A DNA stretch of 64,000 nt, from NCBI RefSeq assembly GCF_028453695.1, contig NC_135774.1:15438001-15502000 (forward strand), given 5' to 3'. This stretch comes from Augochlora pura (Eukaryota; Arthropoda; Insecta; Hymenoptera; Halictidae). Made by a program: the position numbers and the translations under genes. Below, in pieces: positions 10,711 through 23,588 of the stretch. Numbering within the stretch: position 1 is the stretch's first letter; every line of letters starts with the position of its first letter. The notes under the pieces were generated by a model. The model did no database searches. It was not told where the DNA came from and saw nothing but the letters and a program-made list of their open reading frames with translations.

Positions 10711-13700
10711 TTAAGACTGCTCGGTCTTGGACGAAGCTTCGTTGTTCAAACGAACAGTTGCGGCGTCGTTGCACGCTAGTTGAGCTTCGATCTTCTCTGC
10801 CGTGATCCCCTCCAGCTTGCTCTCCGTTTTCATAGAGGCGTTCAAACTCTTCAGAAAGTTTCCCAGATGTTGGGCGGCTATGGGGTTGTTCGCCCACTCG
10901 TTCGAAGGGAACGCGGCCAGCAGTCTCTTCTGGAACATTTCCGAAGTCAGTTGCTTCGCGTCCGATTGTTTGAACGCGGGTTTCTTCTCGGTATCCGTGG
11001 TCGCGTCGACGACTGGGTTGTCGGGTTTCGAAGATCGCTCGGAGGAAGACTTAGTTACCTCCGACGGAGACGGAAAGCTTTGCTCCACTGTTGAGCAACC
11101 TTTGCTGGATGGACTACTCTCGATCGTCACCGAGCTGGAGTCAGGGCTAGCCGGAGACTTACTACTGGACACCTCCACTGCGGGGGTGGTGCTTTTCATC
11201 GGGCTAGGAGCTGGCACATCGTTATCGATTCCGTTCGATCCGGTTGTCACGTTGTCGCCGGCACCGGTAGCGTTCTCGTTAACGTTGCTGGTATTGGAAT
11301 CGCCTGGCGGAGGCGACGGAGAAGCCGTTGAAGAGACCCTGGGGCTGGCAGCCTCGCGGTGAGGGGTTTGCCTCGAGGCAGCGTCATCTTTCTTCGAATC
11401 GTTGTTCGATTCAGCGTTCGAGTCCCGAATTGTTTCAACAGATGCCTTATCCTCGTTACTCCCACTGTTGCTGGTGGTACTTCGAGGCGAGTACCGGTTA
11501 CTGCTTTCCGTGGTCGCAGGGTACTTCGTTTGGACGGACAACTGCTGCTGGCCACTGTCTACGGAATCCAATGGTTCGTTGCTTCGAAACGCGACATTCT
11601 TGCTGACCTCGTTGGCGAGACTACGGTTCAGACAAACGGTGGCGGCAGTCCTTTCGCCGGACTGCTGCTGTTTGCTAATGGGCACGGCTAGTGGCGCGAT
11701 GGAGGATCGGGCAGGTTTTACCGGCGCGCACTGAGCAGCTAAGTGACTCTTTCCTGGCAGGCTGTTGTTCGCACTTCGATTGTCCGTGTTAATGCCCGAG
11801 GAATTCGCCTCGGTCGGCCGCGGCAGCCTCAGCCTAGCGTCCATCTGGAACTGCTGGAGGTTGGGGGCCTGGCTGAGGGCGTAGAGACTCTGAAGGCTGG
11901 GAAACACAGACGAGAGGTTTGTGTTCGATCGGCTGTTGCTCATAGGACTGGACAATCCTGGAGCGTAGACAGGAGTGCGCGTCGGAGTCGGCAAAGGACA
12001 GTCGCTCACTCTATGAGCCGCGGGAGTTAAAGATCCTGGCGGCGCTCGATAGTATCTGTGTCCTCCCATTAACGTTACCACATGTACTCGGTCGGACAGG
12101 TTCGACATGTTGTCTCTGAGCGACGTCTTCGCTTTTAGTTTCGCGACCGGCTGAGGTATTCTCAGTGGATGCATGTCCACCTTCTTTCCACCGCTCAAAT
12201 CAAGGATATCCCTCGATTCTTGCTCCCTCTTCCTCTTCCCAGATGGTGTTTGTCGCTGTTGATTCATGTCGCGATCCGGCTGCTTGGTCTGCCTTGGTTT
12301 CGGTGGCGCCGGCATCCTTATCTGACCAGCCTTCAATGCTTTCAGCACACGCGGATCCACGGATCGATCGTTCAGAGTGATGCTAGGGCTCACCTTTCCC
12401 AGCGCGTTCTTCCGGTTGTCCTTGGGGTCGCTCGGTTCGACGAATCCTCCGCTGCTGCCAGGGGACTTTGGCGCGGTTAGGGTAATACTGAGGCTCGCAG
12501 GGATGTTCAAACCGCAGCCGTCCAAGATGTTTCTCGTGTCGCTCGAGAGCATCGGGTTGTTCGTCTGAGGTTTGGGACTCGGAACCGGCGCTCGACTAGG
12601 ACCAGGCTCGCCGATCATGTTGGCGGGTCTCTTTGCGGGGATCACGTGCTCGGTAGCTATCTTCCTCGGTGATTTGAGATTGTTCGGAACCGGGCTGGGC
12701 AGAGGAGAAGGCACGGTCGCGACGGGAGCCTGTTTCTTGGGCGTCTGCACCTGTTGCTGCCTCTTCCGCTTGATGTCGAAGATGGGCAATCCCGGCGGAC
12801 ACTTTCTCTTAACCGCCCCCGCTGGGACCACCGGCGGGTCGTTGGAGAAAGTGTACACGTCGACCTTTGCCGGAGCGTTAACGGTGTTCGCGTTCACGTT
12901 CGCGTTCACGGCGGCCACACTCGAACTCTTCGCGTAACCGATCGGTCGTGCATCCACGTCACTGCACTGTTTGTTCGCGTTCACTCGCGCATTCCCGCTA
13001 ATTCCGCTGACCGTTGCCGGCCGTTTGCTCGCGTTCGCCACGCTTCCGCCCGCATTAACACCGGCGGCGTTCTCGACGGTATTTTTATTCTGCCCTTCCG
13101 TCGGCGCCTCGATCTTCTTCTCCTCCTTTTTGGTCGCGTCGCCCTTGCTCTGAGCCTCGCCTAACGACCCGCCGACACTGGTCTCCGGTGACTTCGAGTC
13201 AACCAGCGACTCCGACCCCGTCTCTCTGGCAGTCAGTTGGAACCCTTGAAGGAACTGTCTCTTGTCCTGTTGCTCGGCCGGCTTCTTCGGCGAGATCTTC
13301 ACGGTGTTGCTTACAGGTTTCTCGGTAGCAGCTGACCGTTCCACGAACGTGACCCTGCGCCGCTGCTTCTCCTGCTTCTCCGCCTGTTGCTTTTCTCGGT
13401 CTCTTTGGATCTGCTGTATGACCAACGCGCTCGGACTCTCCTTCTCCGGCTGGCCGCAATGCAACAAAACGTTGCTGATCACTTTCGGCTTATTCGGGCT
13501 TACGTTGCTCGGCGTGCATTGTTTCAGCGTGATCTTCACTCCGTTCGAGTTCTGCCCGCTGCCTATGCTCACCACGCTGAACTCGGGGCTCGAGGACTTC
13601 GGCTCCGTGCTCGGCTCCTTCGTCGTCCAGTTCAGAGACGGGCTTCTCAGCACCTCGTACCGTCCGTCCGGGTTCTTCAGTATCTTGATGGGCGTTTTGA

Positions 13701-15313
13701 TCTGTTTCGTACCCTTCGTATTCGTCGACGTGCTCGACGGGCTCGTGTTAGTCACCGTCGTGGTCGTCGTGTTCGTCGTGGAAGACGAAATCGTCGTCGA
13801 AGTCACGGTCGTCGACACCGTCGCGCTGCTCAGAGGCTGTTCCGTTTTCGTCTCGACGTTCTTCGACTCCACCGCGACCTTTTTCGATTCTACCACGACC
13901 TTCTTCGACTCGGCCACGAGCTTCTTCGTCTCGGCCACGACCTTCTGCTCGCTGGATACCCTCGTCTTCTCGCTCGGTGCTTCGTTCCTAGTTTCCAACG
14001 GGTGCCTCTCCTCCCGATTCTTCGCCTGCTCGATCTCGGGCTTGCGTTCCGGATCGTCCTGCCCATTTTCCGTGTTGATTCTGTTCTGAACGGCCGCGGC
14101 GGCGTCCGCGGGTGGTAAACTCGCCCCCAAACCAGGGGTGGATGGTCTGTCGTGCGGCGGTGCCTCGAGTCGCTGCTCTTCCAACGCGACTCGGTAGAAA
14201 AATCGCATGGGTGCGTTCTGGAAAGACAATTTTTAAACGTTAGACACGAAGAGAGACCATTTCGTACTATTTCGTGAAGATTAATATAGTCGTCTTACTC
14301 TTTTCCAAGCATAAATATATGCGACATCCATGAGCGTCCAGTGCTCCGGAAGCGGAGCACGCCGATGGCAGATCTCGATGGTGTATCTCGTCATGTCAAC
14401 GCTGTATTTCAGTGCTAGGAATTTTTTCAAGTGCGCTATAGTCACCAGTGCGGGACATTGAAGGTACCGTCGATTGCTCGTCGAGTTCGCGTTGTGGTTG
14501 CCGGTGTTATTACTGCTGGCGTTGTTGTTACTATTTTGGTTGTTCGGTCCGTTCACGTTGTTCGCGTCTTCGTTCGTGCTGAGCAGGATCGTGAGCGGAT
14601 CCGCTCCGGGTGGCAGGTACTCTAAGCTCAAACTGACCGCATCCTCCGGCGCGAAAATTAATCGGCCGCTGACGTCTTCGCCGCGTTGTTCCGGAGTCGC
14701 GAAATCCGCTGGAGAATTAAATCGTTTGAATGATCGCTGTCGCAACAAGTATCGCGAACGAATCGACGAAGAACCGTCCGTCTTAAATATTGTCAAATGT
14801 TAGTCGGAGTGGAAACGTTACCGTGCTCCGGGTGCTTCTTGTAGAACTCTCTTCTCTTGCGCATCTCTTTGTGATACAGTCCGGGGACCAATTTATACAC
14901 GATCTCCTGCAACGCTTTGTCCGCCCTGAAAGCAAACGATAATCTGAAACGTTCGAACGTTGAAGGGTTCGATCGGTGGAAGAGGCGGAACAGAAAGCGA
15001 ATATACACGTACTTGATGTTCGGCTTCGCCTTGTTGAGAACATGTTTGCAGGAGGGACACTGGGCCTCGGTGCTCAAATGCTTTAAAATACAGCTTCTGC
15101 AGACTGGAAACAGAAAGGAAGGAGCAGCATATCATTATCCGTTCGGGGTCGGTCCCGGGGAGATATCATTCGCGAGAGGAGGATTTCGCTTCACTTACAC
15201 GAGTGCAGACACTCGACGACGGTGGTCGCGTCTATGAGGTAGCCCCTGCACAACAGGCAAACGAGGTAGGGATTCACCTCGCGGAGGTAAGTCCTTTTGC
15301 CCGGTCCCGACAT
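10711..15313 (-). CDS. Psc: Polycomb group RING finger protein, Psc/Su(z)2 family (first tandem copy)
   Basis: Five coding exons on the minus strand: 15313..15199, 15103..15013, 14925..14822, 14708..14299, 14217..10711; GT-AG borders keep phase; product 1408 aa. Residues 19-57 form a C3HC4 RING (C19, C22, C35, H37, C40, C43, C54, C57; VECLHSFCRSC). Then comes DKALQEIVYKLVPGLYHKEM, typical of PCGF proteins. The RAWUL domain follows (about 110-250: EDAVSLSLEYLPPG, an Asn/Ser-rich insert, RYLQCPALVTIAHLKKFLA, HWTLMDVAYIYAWKR, MRFFYRV). The rest is a long Ser/Thr/Pro/Lys-rich disordered tail like the Psc C-terminal region, which compacts chromatin and inhibits remodelling. The tail holds KKVVVES-type 7-residue repeats (about 330-365), and LDLSGG (about 908-913) followed by LRIPQP (about 925-930). 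Such proteins pair with Sce/RING1 in PRC1 to ubiquitinate H2A. Whether it is orthologous to Psc or Su(z)2 is not settled. Confidence 0.93.
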
Positions 15314-16295
15314 TTTTCTTATTGTGGAGCGGAACTGCCCGTGATGATACCTGCAACGTGAAACAGAGAACGACACGATGATCCCACGCTCCGGAAAACC
15401 GCAACGCGAAGAAACTCGGGGAATTGCGATTGCACTCACGCCGGTGCAGTTTCATCGTCCCTTCGAATTCTCCCTCCCTATTCAGACAGCATTTTCGACT
15501 CGAATTCGATTCCACGCGTAGAAATTCAGCCGTCGTTTCTCGGGGCACCCGTTAAGGACCGTCCGACCGAGAGAATCAAGCTTCGCTCGCGACATACTTC
15601 ATCCCGTTTCGTGCGTTCGCTCGTCCCGGAAGCAGCGCCATTACTCATCTAGTTCACACAAACGAACGTGTCTCGTTTACATTCAAAGTCCCCGCGCGCT
15701 TCGGCTTCTCGGCCCGAGAGACCCGACTTTCCTTCGAGACGGTTCGGAACAATTCGCAAAAGCTTCTCGGACGGATCGCACGCGGTCCGGGGGAACGGTT
15801 AGGCCGTGTCACGGTGTTTAGCCCACTTTCCCGAAGGTTTCTCAGGTAGCTAGAATCCCGTTGCCTCGGTCTCTGCCCCCCTCCCCCCCCCCTCTACCGG
15901 GTGGCAACCACCCGGTGGGTATACGGGTGCGTTTTATCCTCGTCCTCCCCGCTCGGAGAATTGTCCTTTCCGTTTTTCCGCTCCGCCACGGCCTGGCTCT
16001 GCCGAACAGAGCACACAGCCACAGCCAGCAGCCCTTTCCTAGCGAACGAAACGCGTGTGCCGTCGAATACCTGGCTGGTATTGATCGAATATCGCGCTAT
16101 TTCGCAGAGAGAGAGTGAGAGATATGCCCGCGATAAACCCGCTCCTCGGCGCTCGTTATCGTTGCCCAAGAAAATTAACGCCGCCCGGTTTTTGCCGGCG
16201 ATCGAGTCCTCGAGCGGCCGCGCGAGGCTACTCGGCTCTTTAATCGCTCGAACAGATACGGAGTAACGGCGTCACGAATTATTCTCAATTCAGAG

Positions 16296-16331
16296 CAACG
16301 AAGACGACGTCGACGACGACGACGACGACCA
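16296..16331. repeat. Imperfect (GAC/GAA)n trinucleotide repeat
   Basis: A run of gacgac units with interruptions in otherwise unique GC-rich DNA. No open gene frame contains it. Confidence 0.7.
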
Positions 16332-17191
16332 CGCTCGACGACTTTACACTGTCAGCCAAAAGTTTCGATCGTCTACCGATTCCCCGGCTCGAAGTCGCTA
16401 TCGATTCAATTAAGTGCTCCTCGAACTAGACGTTGGAACTTCCAACCCTTGGCTGTCCTATAAATTAGATCAATTATTCCGCGGTTATTCGAGATCGACA
16501 GGTACAAACTAGACACCGGGACACGGTGTTCCCGTGGCACCGATCCGATTTTTATTCATGAGACCGAACTCCGTCGACTATGTTTCCTCGATCCCGTGGA
16601 ATATTCACAGAATCGATTTAGAAAGACGCAGGCATCCGTGGCGATCGCTTATTCTTTCGCCGGCGAGAGCACGATCCGTCGGTTTAGCTCGTCTCCGCCG
16701 GTTAACGGGTTAAAGTTACAACCTCACGACCATACCGGAGATCTCGTTATTCCTCGTCCGTTTGCTCGGAAGGCTCGCGTCGTCTATTCCCCGAGTGCAG
16801 CACGTGTCGCGAATGCAGGGACGCGCCTAAATAAAGCCCCGTGCACAACACAGATCGGGTTCGTCGGCCGTGGAATCGGGAAGCGTTAACTCGTTTCTCA
16901 TCGTCGTCGCTCGCGTGCGTCGACGAGCGACGCTTCGACCCGCAGACAAAGTCCGTAGTGCCGCGCATCACGGTCAATTATCTCGTTAGAAATTAGCCGT
17001 ACTATTTGGACCCCGAGTCGGGCACCGCGAGCGCATATACCTACACCGAGACGTTCCGCGATGTCTTAGCCACTTCGTCTATTTATATCTGCTCCGTGAG
17101 AAGCAACATTCTCGGGCGGGATCGCGAGCGATGATGCCACAGGCCCGATTCCAATCGTCCCCGAAAAAACGATCGAACTACCCCCGTGGCA

Positions 17192-17691
17192 NNNNNNNNN
17201 NNNNNNNNNNNNNNNNNNNNNNNNNNNNNNNNNNNNNNNNNNNNNNNNNNNNNNNNNNNNNNNNNNNNNNNNNNNNNNNNNNNNNNNNNNNNNNNNNNNN
17301 NNNNNNNNNNNNNNNNNNNNNNNNNNNNNNNNNNNNNNNNNNNNNNNNNNNNNNNNNNNNNNNNNNNNNNNNNNNNNNNNNNNNNNNNNNNNNNNNNNNN
17401 NNNNNNNNNNNNNNNNNNNNNNNNNNNNNNNNNNNNNNNNNNNNNNNNNNNNNNNNNNNNNNNNNNNNNNNNNNNNNNNNNNNNNNNNNNNNNNNNNNNN
17501 NNNNNNNNNNNNNNNNNNNNNNNNNNNNNNNNNNNNNNNNNNNNNNNNNNNNNNNNNNNNNNNNNNNNNNNNNNNNNNNNNNNNNNNNNNNNNNNNNNNN
17601 NNNNNNNNNNNNNNNNNNNNNNNNNNNNNNNNNNNNNNNNNNNNNNNNNNNNNNNNNNNNNNNNNNNNNNNNNNNNNNNNNNNNNNNNNNN
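17192..17691. other. Assembly gap, 500 N
   Basis: Exactly 500 undetermined bases, so the true length is probably unknown. Apparent open frames crossing it are meaningless. Confidence 0.99.
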
Positions 17692-18169
17692 AACTCTCGT
17701 CGAAGCGATACTCCGCGGCTTCCAAATGACGGAAGCACGCGCAGCCGGAAATTAGTTGAGGAGCGTGGCCCCGGGCGCGCTCCGACTGCCACCGTCGCGG
17801 ATAAACAAAGCGGAAAATATCACGGAGCTGTGCTCCATCCCCTTGCGCGGGTTCGATTGTGCCGCGTTCGGATGACGGAGCCGCGGAAAAATTCTCCGGG
17901 GCCGCTGTTCCAACGCCGAACGAGACGCGACGATTCCTCGCCGTTCGACGCGGTAATTGCGAACGATCGACACAATTTCGAACGGCTACAGGGCGTCTCA
18001 CAACCGGCGTTGAGATTAGAGAGCGAAAATTTGGATAAAAGTTGGCAGTCGCGCGGTAGAAGGAGACCTTTGGGATTGGAGGGCGTGAAAGTCTTCACCC
18101 TCGTCCCTAAATATATTTATTTGACGAACGGGGCGACGCGTCGCACGAGTGGCGTATCGGAGAGAAGAT

Positions 18170-18330
18170 AAAAGATTTTTGCAAGAAAAGAAGGTACAGT
18201 ATAGGAGATAAAGTAAGCGATCATCTTGATAAAGAGGAAGGAACAAAAAGATTTACAAAAGAAAATATATAATAGGGGATGAAGTAAGCGATTAAGATGT
18301 TTAAGTAATGAGAACAGAGGAAATAAAAGA
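18170..18330. repeat. Degenerate tandem repeat of about 71-76 bp beside an assembly gap
   Basis: Two neighbouring copies share aaaagattt, agaaaa and then atagg(a/g)gat(a/g)aagtaagcgat; the last word is at 18201-18221 and again at 18272-18292. It is purine- and AT-rich inside a GC-rich region and is followed by a 100-N gap, so more copies may be missing. Confidence 0.65.
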
Positions 18331-18408
18331 GAATATTAGAGTACGAGATCGTTGGAACAAACGAAGTAGGTACTGGGATTAAGGAAATGAATAAAGTGGG
18401 GTTAGAGA

Positions 18409-18508
18409 NNNNNNNNNNNNNNNNNNNNNNNNNNNNNNNNNNNNNNNNNNNNNNNNNNNNNNNNNNNNNNNNNNNNNNNNNNNNNNNNNNNNNNNNNNNN
18501 NNNNNNNN
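18409..18508. other. Assembly gap, 100 N
   Basis: Exactly 100 undetermined bases, a usual placeholder for a gap of unknown size. Confidence 0.99.
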
Positions 18509-20504
18509 CTACAGATTAGACCCCCAGCTGCTCTCTCTCCGATCCCTCCGCGTTGGCTTCTCTACAGGCTCGTACCCCAAGAAACGAGAGTAGGGAGACG
18601 ACGACCCTACCGGCCGGAAGAGGCCGTGATTCCGAAGTAACCTTAGCGACCGTGTACAGAGAGATCGCAGAAGAAAGGCGTCCGTTCGATCGGGCATCCA
18701 ATCCCACACGACACGGCCTGTCGGCCAGCAAAAAAGAATATATTCTCCCCGCGGGGGGACTAAAAGCGGAGGGAGAGCAAGCCGAGGAGTCGCCGCCGTG
18801 TTCGCAGCCTGGCCGGCGCGAAATCGAAAACGATTGGGTAATCACATTTTTACCGATCGGTCGATTTTTCCGTCGTCGTCGCATTCCGGCTTGGTCACGC
18901 GACGATAACGTGCTCGGCCGTATCTTCTCCGCAGTTTCGACTCGCGTTCCCCCCGCCGAGGAGAACCGCATTCCTCCCGGCGAAGGAAAATCGGCGCGCG
19001 CGCGGGCCAATCGCGTCTTCTTCCTCGTGGCTGAAATCGGGTGGTTCGGCCATTTCCCGCCCCATTGTTCCACTCGCGGGCCTTGCTCCGCGTAACGGCG
19101 GGCCTCGTTCGACGACGGCGAGAGATCTGGTCTCGCCGAGCCAGCCAGCTGATTAATCAGTGGGGACACGTTTTCTCGTGTGTCTCGTAGGCAACGGACG
19201 TTGCGAGATCGCGACACGAACGCCCCGAACGAAAGCGGCGCGACGAGTTTTTCAGCTGGAAAGCTTTCGATCGTCCCCGTGTTCCCGGCCGACCGTTACA
19301 TCGATTTCGGGCGACGGGATAGATCGCGCGCTCGCTCTAGCCGAGAGAGCAACACCGCTCTCGGCCGTGCTCGAGCGAAACGAGAGTGTATCGTCGCGGT
19401 TCCTCTCCCGCTCCTCCTCCTCCCCCCTCGCCGCGCCGCCTGCCGCCTCGTATCGGCCGCGATGTTTATTCCATCGTCGCGCGTATCGCGAACGCGCACC
19501 GACCGATTTCGTCGAGGACGAGAGACGAGGCGGCGCGAATGTGAGAAAAAGTACGGATACAGGCCGCTCCAAAACGCCGGCGCCCGCGCGCCATGCCTCC
19601 TACGACCGATCCGTCTCCTACCTCTTTCCCTGCTCGAAATACATTCCGATCGAAGCGCTCTAGCACGGCGATAGATTATTTGTACGGTCTTTTCCGAGTA
19701 GAGGTCCGTGGAGGGATCCGAAAGAGCTCCGGGGTAATGCCCCGCCGAGCATCCTCTCTGTACGATCTCGAAAAAGGGATCCTCCCGACGACGACACCGT
19801 TCCGGAAGGTACGGCAGGGAACTATGTGTCTGAGCAAGATCGATCTCGACTTATTTTTACCAGGACCTCGCGGAGCTATTGATAACTGTTCATTAAGACC
19901 CCATGGGAGTGTTCCAGTAATACCGACGAAGCATTTGACGCGCGAATTGGAATTGATTTTCGAAGACTCCGCAAATGTGTGTTTGCCGAGCATTTCGTTT
20001 TCCTGGGTGAGTTCTAATTGAAGTGTTCGTTAATGAACGTTTCGTTGCTGGGAGGCGGAAGTTTTCTGTAACGTGTAACGGAATTTCTGGCCACTATACA
20101 GCGGAATTCGAGTCTTTGGTAACAAAAGTCGTGCATCCTGTGCGCGCACCCCACACGGTTGGGGCTCTCGAGGGCCGAGGGGTAGCTAACGTCCTAGAAC
20201 CGTGCAGAAGATTGATAGGAGACGATGTGGCAACGGAACGAGAGATTTCTCTCGGGCAAAGTAACGCAGCAAACATAATCCGAACCCAAAATTACAGTCG
20301 CGAGAACGGTCGGATGTCGCAACAGTTGCTGCTTCGGCCTACAGGCCGTTCAATTTAATCAGGTCCTCGCCGATCGACGTTGAATTAACCATCGTGTAAG
20401 ACGGTTTCGCGGTAGGGCAATCGATTATAAGGTAACACGCGGCTCCTTAAGCTCCATCGGGGTAGCGGCGTGTGTATTTTGAGCCGGCCAGTAGAGTATC
20501 GCTC

Positions 20505-20740
20505 TTGCGAGAGAGAAAGAGAGATAGACAGCGAAAGAGAGACTGAGAGAGAGAGAGAGAGATAAAAAGAGAAAAAAGAGGGTGAGAGAGACAGAGAGAG
20601 ATAGAGAGCGAGAGAAAGATGGGCTCGGGTTGGAGAAGGAGGGTACACACGCGAGAGGATAGAGCGAGGAGAGGGGAAAAAGAGTAATAACGAGAAAGAC
20701 GGTAGTGGGACAGAAACGGAGAAGGAGGGGGAGAAAAAGA
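20505..20740. repeat. GA-rich low-complexity tract
   Basis: Long purine run on the plus strand, mostly gaga with scattered substitutions. It explains the Ser/Leu-rich spurious frames on the other strand. It could bind GAGA-type factors, but this is only inference from composition. Confidence 0.7.
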
Positions 20741-22017
20741 TGGAGGAAACCGCCCTCTCCATCTCTCTCCCACCCGTACCGCCTCTATTTCTCTCTGTTG
20801 TCTCTCAGCGTTGAACCGGCGAGGTGTAGGTCTCCGTCCACACAAGCGTACACGCTCGAAAGCGCGCCTGTACGTGGTTAGATCGGGTATACACATTGGA
20901 TCGGTGTGCGAGCGAGTTTACTTACGTGCGAGCATGCGATGGTTCGACGAGTGGCAAACGCTATCCTCTATGGTGGTGTAGCATGCTGGTCCCGGACGTG
21001 CACGGGGACGACCGTGGTCTCGCTCGTGCCTTGAACACACACTGGAACTGCAGGATCACGGCGTAAGGGACGCAAGTAGGGTTTCACGGCGGTCTGATCC
21101 CCTCAGCCTCCTTGCGAGTCCGGCGACGACGAGTGGCGAGGGACGGCTGTTGCTCGAGAGGGTCGAGGGGGTGTCCAGGCTCAGGAACGACTACGTCGCG
21201 TGGCCGACACGGCCCGACTCGTACGCGAGATTCGCAAGAATCGCGAGCAACGGCCAGCTTCTTCCCTGGCACTCATTCGAGCCAGGGCTCACGGGCGACG
21301 ACGCGGGATCCGTACTTTCACCTTTTGCGCCGGGCTCCGGAAGAACGGCAGGGGCCCGGCCGAGACACGGGGATCGTCGAACGAAACAAAACCAACGCGA
21401 ACGAAATGAGGGGAAACGAGGGAAAAAAAAATAAAGAACGAAGGAACGAAGCGACACACACACTCGCCCGTACGAAGGCGCCGCGGAACACGGCGTGGCG
21501 TTTCCTCGAACTAAGCCGCGGAAATGAGCGACATCGAGCGTGCGGGGACGAGCTCGCTGAGAACACCAACAACACCGAGCACCACGACGACTCACGCCAA
21601 ACTAAACCGAAACCCCGAGTGGGATATGCCCTTTCCCCTCCCGCCGCTCCCTCCTTCACTCAATCCCGGTTATCCCTTCGCCGCGCACCCCCTTTTCCAT
21701 CCCACCGCAGCCCCCTCCATCGTCTTTCTCTCCTGTCCTCCAGGCTGTACACACGCTCCTCGCTACGCCTGCCGTTTTCGTTTCCCTCCTCCCGTGCCCC
21801 CCTTCTCGATCGGTGCCTCCTTTGTCCTCGTCTCTCCCCAGCGGTTGCTCGCGGTTGCTCTCTGTCGCTCGCAGCCGCTCTCTCCTGCCCCCCCCCCCCT
21901 CTTCTCTCCGAGCACCAAGTCGCACCGTGTCCGTAGAACTCGGGCTCGGGCTGCCGATGCCCGATGCCTAGCCTGCCTAGCCTGCCACCAGACCTGGCTC
22001 TCCGTGATGCTCGACTT

Positions 22018-22126
22018 GCCTTCGCCTTGCTTCGCCTTGCCTTGCCTTGCTTCGTCTTGCCTGCTCGCCTTGCCTTGCCTTGCCTTGCCTTGCCTTGCTT
22101 TGCCTGTTTGCCTGCCTGCCTGCCTG
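22018..22126. repeat. (CCTTG)n / (CCTG)n minisatellite
   Basis: Interrupted copies of the pentamer ccttg, changing to the tetramer cctg near the right end. Confidence 0.9.
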
Positions 22127-23443
22127 TACGAGTCGTTTTTCTCTCCACTCCTCTATGCGCGCTCGCTTCTGGCCACCCCTCCTCCATTCACCGTGTGCTA
22201 CACACACCGTCGAGCTAGACCGGGCACACCAGCGTGCCCGACAACTCTCCCCCTTCACCCCATTGACGACTGCCGCGTTACCAGCCCGGTTACGAGCTCC
22301 CCCCTATTCGTTTGCGCCGATACCTCACCCTTCTCGCTAGTTACCCCTCTTTTTCTGTCGTCCTTCTCGGTCGTCTCTCCCCCTCCTCTCTTTCTTTCTT
22401 TCCTCGGCTTTCTCTTTCTACCTTTCCGCATCTTTCTCCCGTTCCCGCGCCTTCCTCTTCTCCGCGCATCTCCCGATTCTCTTTCGTAGCCGCGGACGCA
22501 GAAACGACCCTCCAGCTCGCGCGTACCTTGTTCCCTCCTCCTTCCCTCGTCTTCGGACCCGATCTGTAACCTCCAATTACAGCGCGCCGGGAACGGAAAT
22601 CGGCACTCGAGACACGCCGCCAGATGGATTTCCGCGTGTACCCGGGCCCGCTCCGGACCCGCGGCAAACCCGTTTGCGGTGGAAAACCTGGCGCCCCGTC
22701 CTCCTGGGTCCGCGTCCTCCCCGGTCGCCGCAGGACGCGCACGGTTCCCCGCCGCCGGATAAAACCAGATAGATTATGTGCAAGCCGCCGGAGTTTTATT
22801 GCCGATGTTAATTTCGCGTACCGTACGAGCCGTGTGGGTTCTCGCCGCACCGCGATATCGCCGCGCGTTGTCGCGTCGTCTTTTTGGGGTGTATATCAGG
22901 TTTTATCGCGGCAGCTCGGCTTTCGATGCCCGCCGAAGGACGCGGGCACAGCCCACGGAAATCCGTGTGCCCCGTCGTGTTAATTGGAAGGCAAAGCGAT
23001 GGAAAACGCAGGCCAACGTACACCCTCGGTCTTCATCTCCCCCCTCTCGGTCGCCGAGCTCGGGAAACCCTAAACGGTTTCGAGAGGCCTCGGATATCTT
23101 TTTCGATACCTGCAAACTTGCTAATGACTCATTATTGAAATTGACACGCGGTGAGCCGGGGGAAGGGACGGGAAAACTTACAGCCGACCGATAAAGAACA
23201 AAAACGTGCAAACGGGGGGCGAAACTTGGGCACAGCGAGACGGAATTGTCGGAATAGCTTATTACCCCGATAGTGCAGTAATAACCTGCCATTTGTAGCG
23301 AAGCAATCCAGAGGACAAAAGAACTAGAGAGTATGGAAGGGACTAGCTATGTCCGACGTTCTCTTGGCGTAAAATTTCCCACGTTTTACCTGCAAGGAAG
23401 GCGTCGCAAGGCTAATTGTATCTATACACCCCCCATAAAACCT

Positions 23444-23588
23444 TTAACCTCTTCAGGGATATTGTTACATATACGTGTACGCTTATGTTTTCTAATAAAA
23501 TTGTGTTTACGGCTGAAAACGAAAAATAGAAACGAAAAATTTAAACGGACCTTCACCGACGGTAAAAGTCCAGCCCTGAATAGGTTAA
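23444..23588. mobile_element. Candidate 145-bp MITE with TTAA ends
   Basis: The left end TTAACCTCTTCAGGG (23444-23458) and the right end CCCTGAATAGGTTAA (23574-23588) are inverted repeats matching at 14 of 15 positions, each starting with TTAA. The interior is AT-rich, without coding capacity, and unlike the GC-rich surroundings. TTAA is the target duplication of piggyBac-type transposases, so a piggyBac-mobilised non-autonomous element is the simplest reading. The family name is not known. Confidence 0.6.

Noticed and set aside
13262..14118. Plus-strand frames of 243 and 275 codons opposite the Psc-like gene
   Set aside because: Antisense of Ser/Thr/Val/Lys-rich coding sequence with no domain; explained by composition.
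17131..18171. Long frames crossing 17192-17691
   Set aside because: Open only because they pass through undetermined bases.
21524..22489. 321-codon plus-strand frame
   Set aside because: Pro/Ser/Leu/Cys low complexity produced by CT-rich DNA and the CCTTG repeat; no domain and no splice-consistent neighbours.
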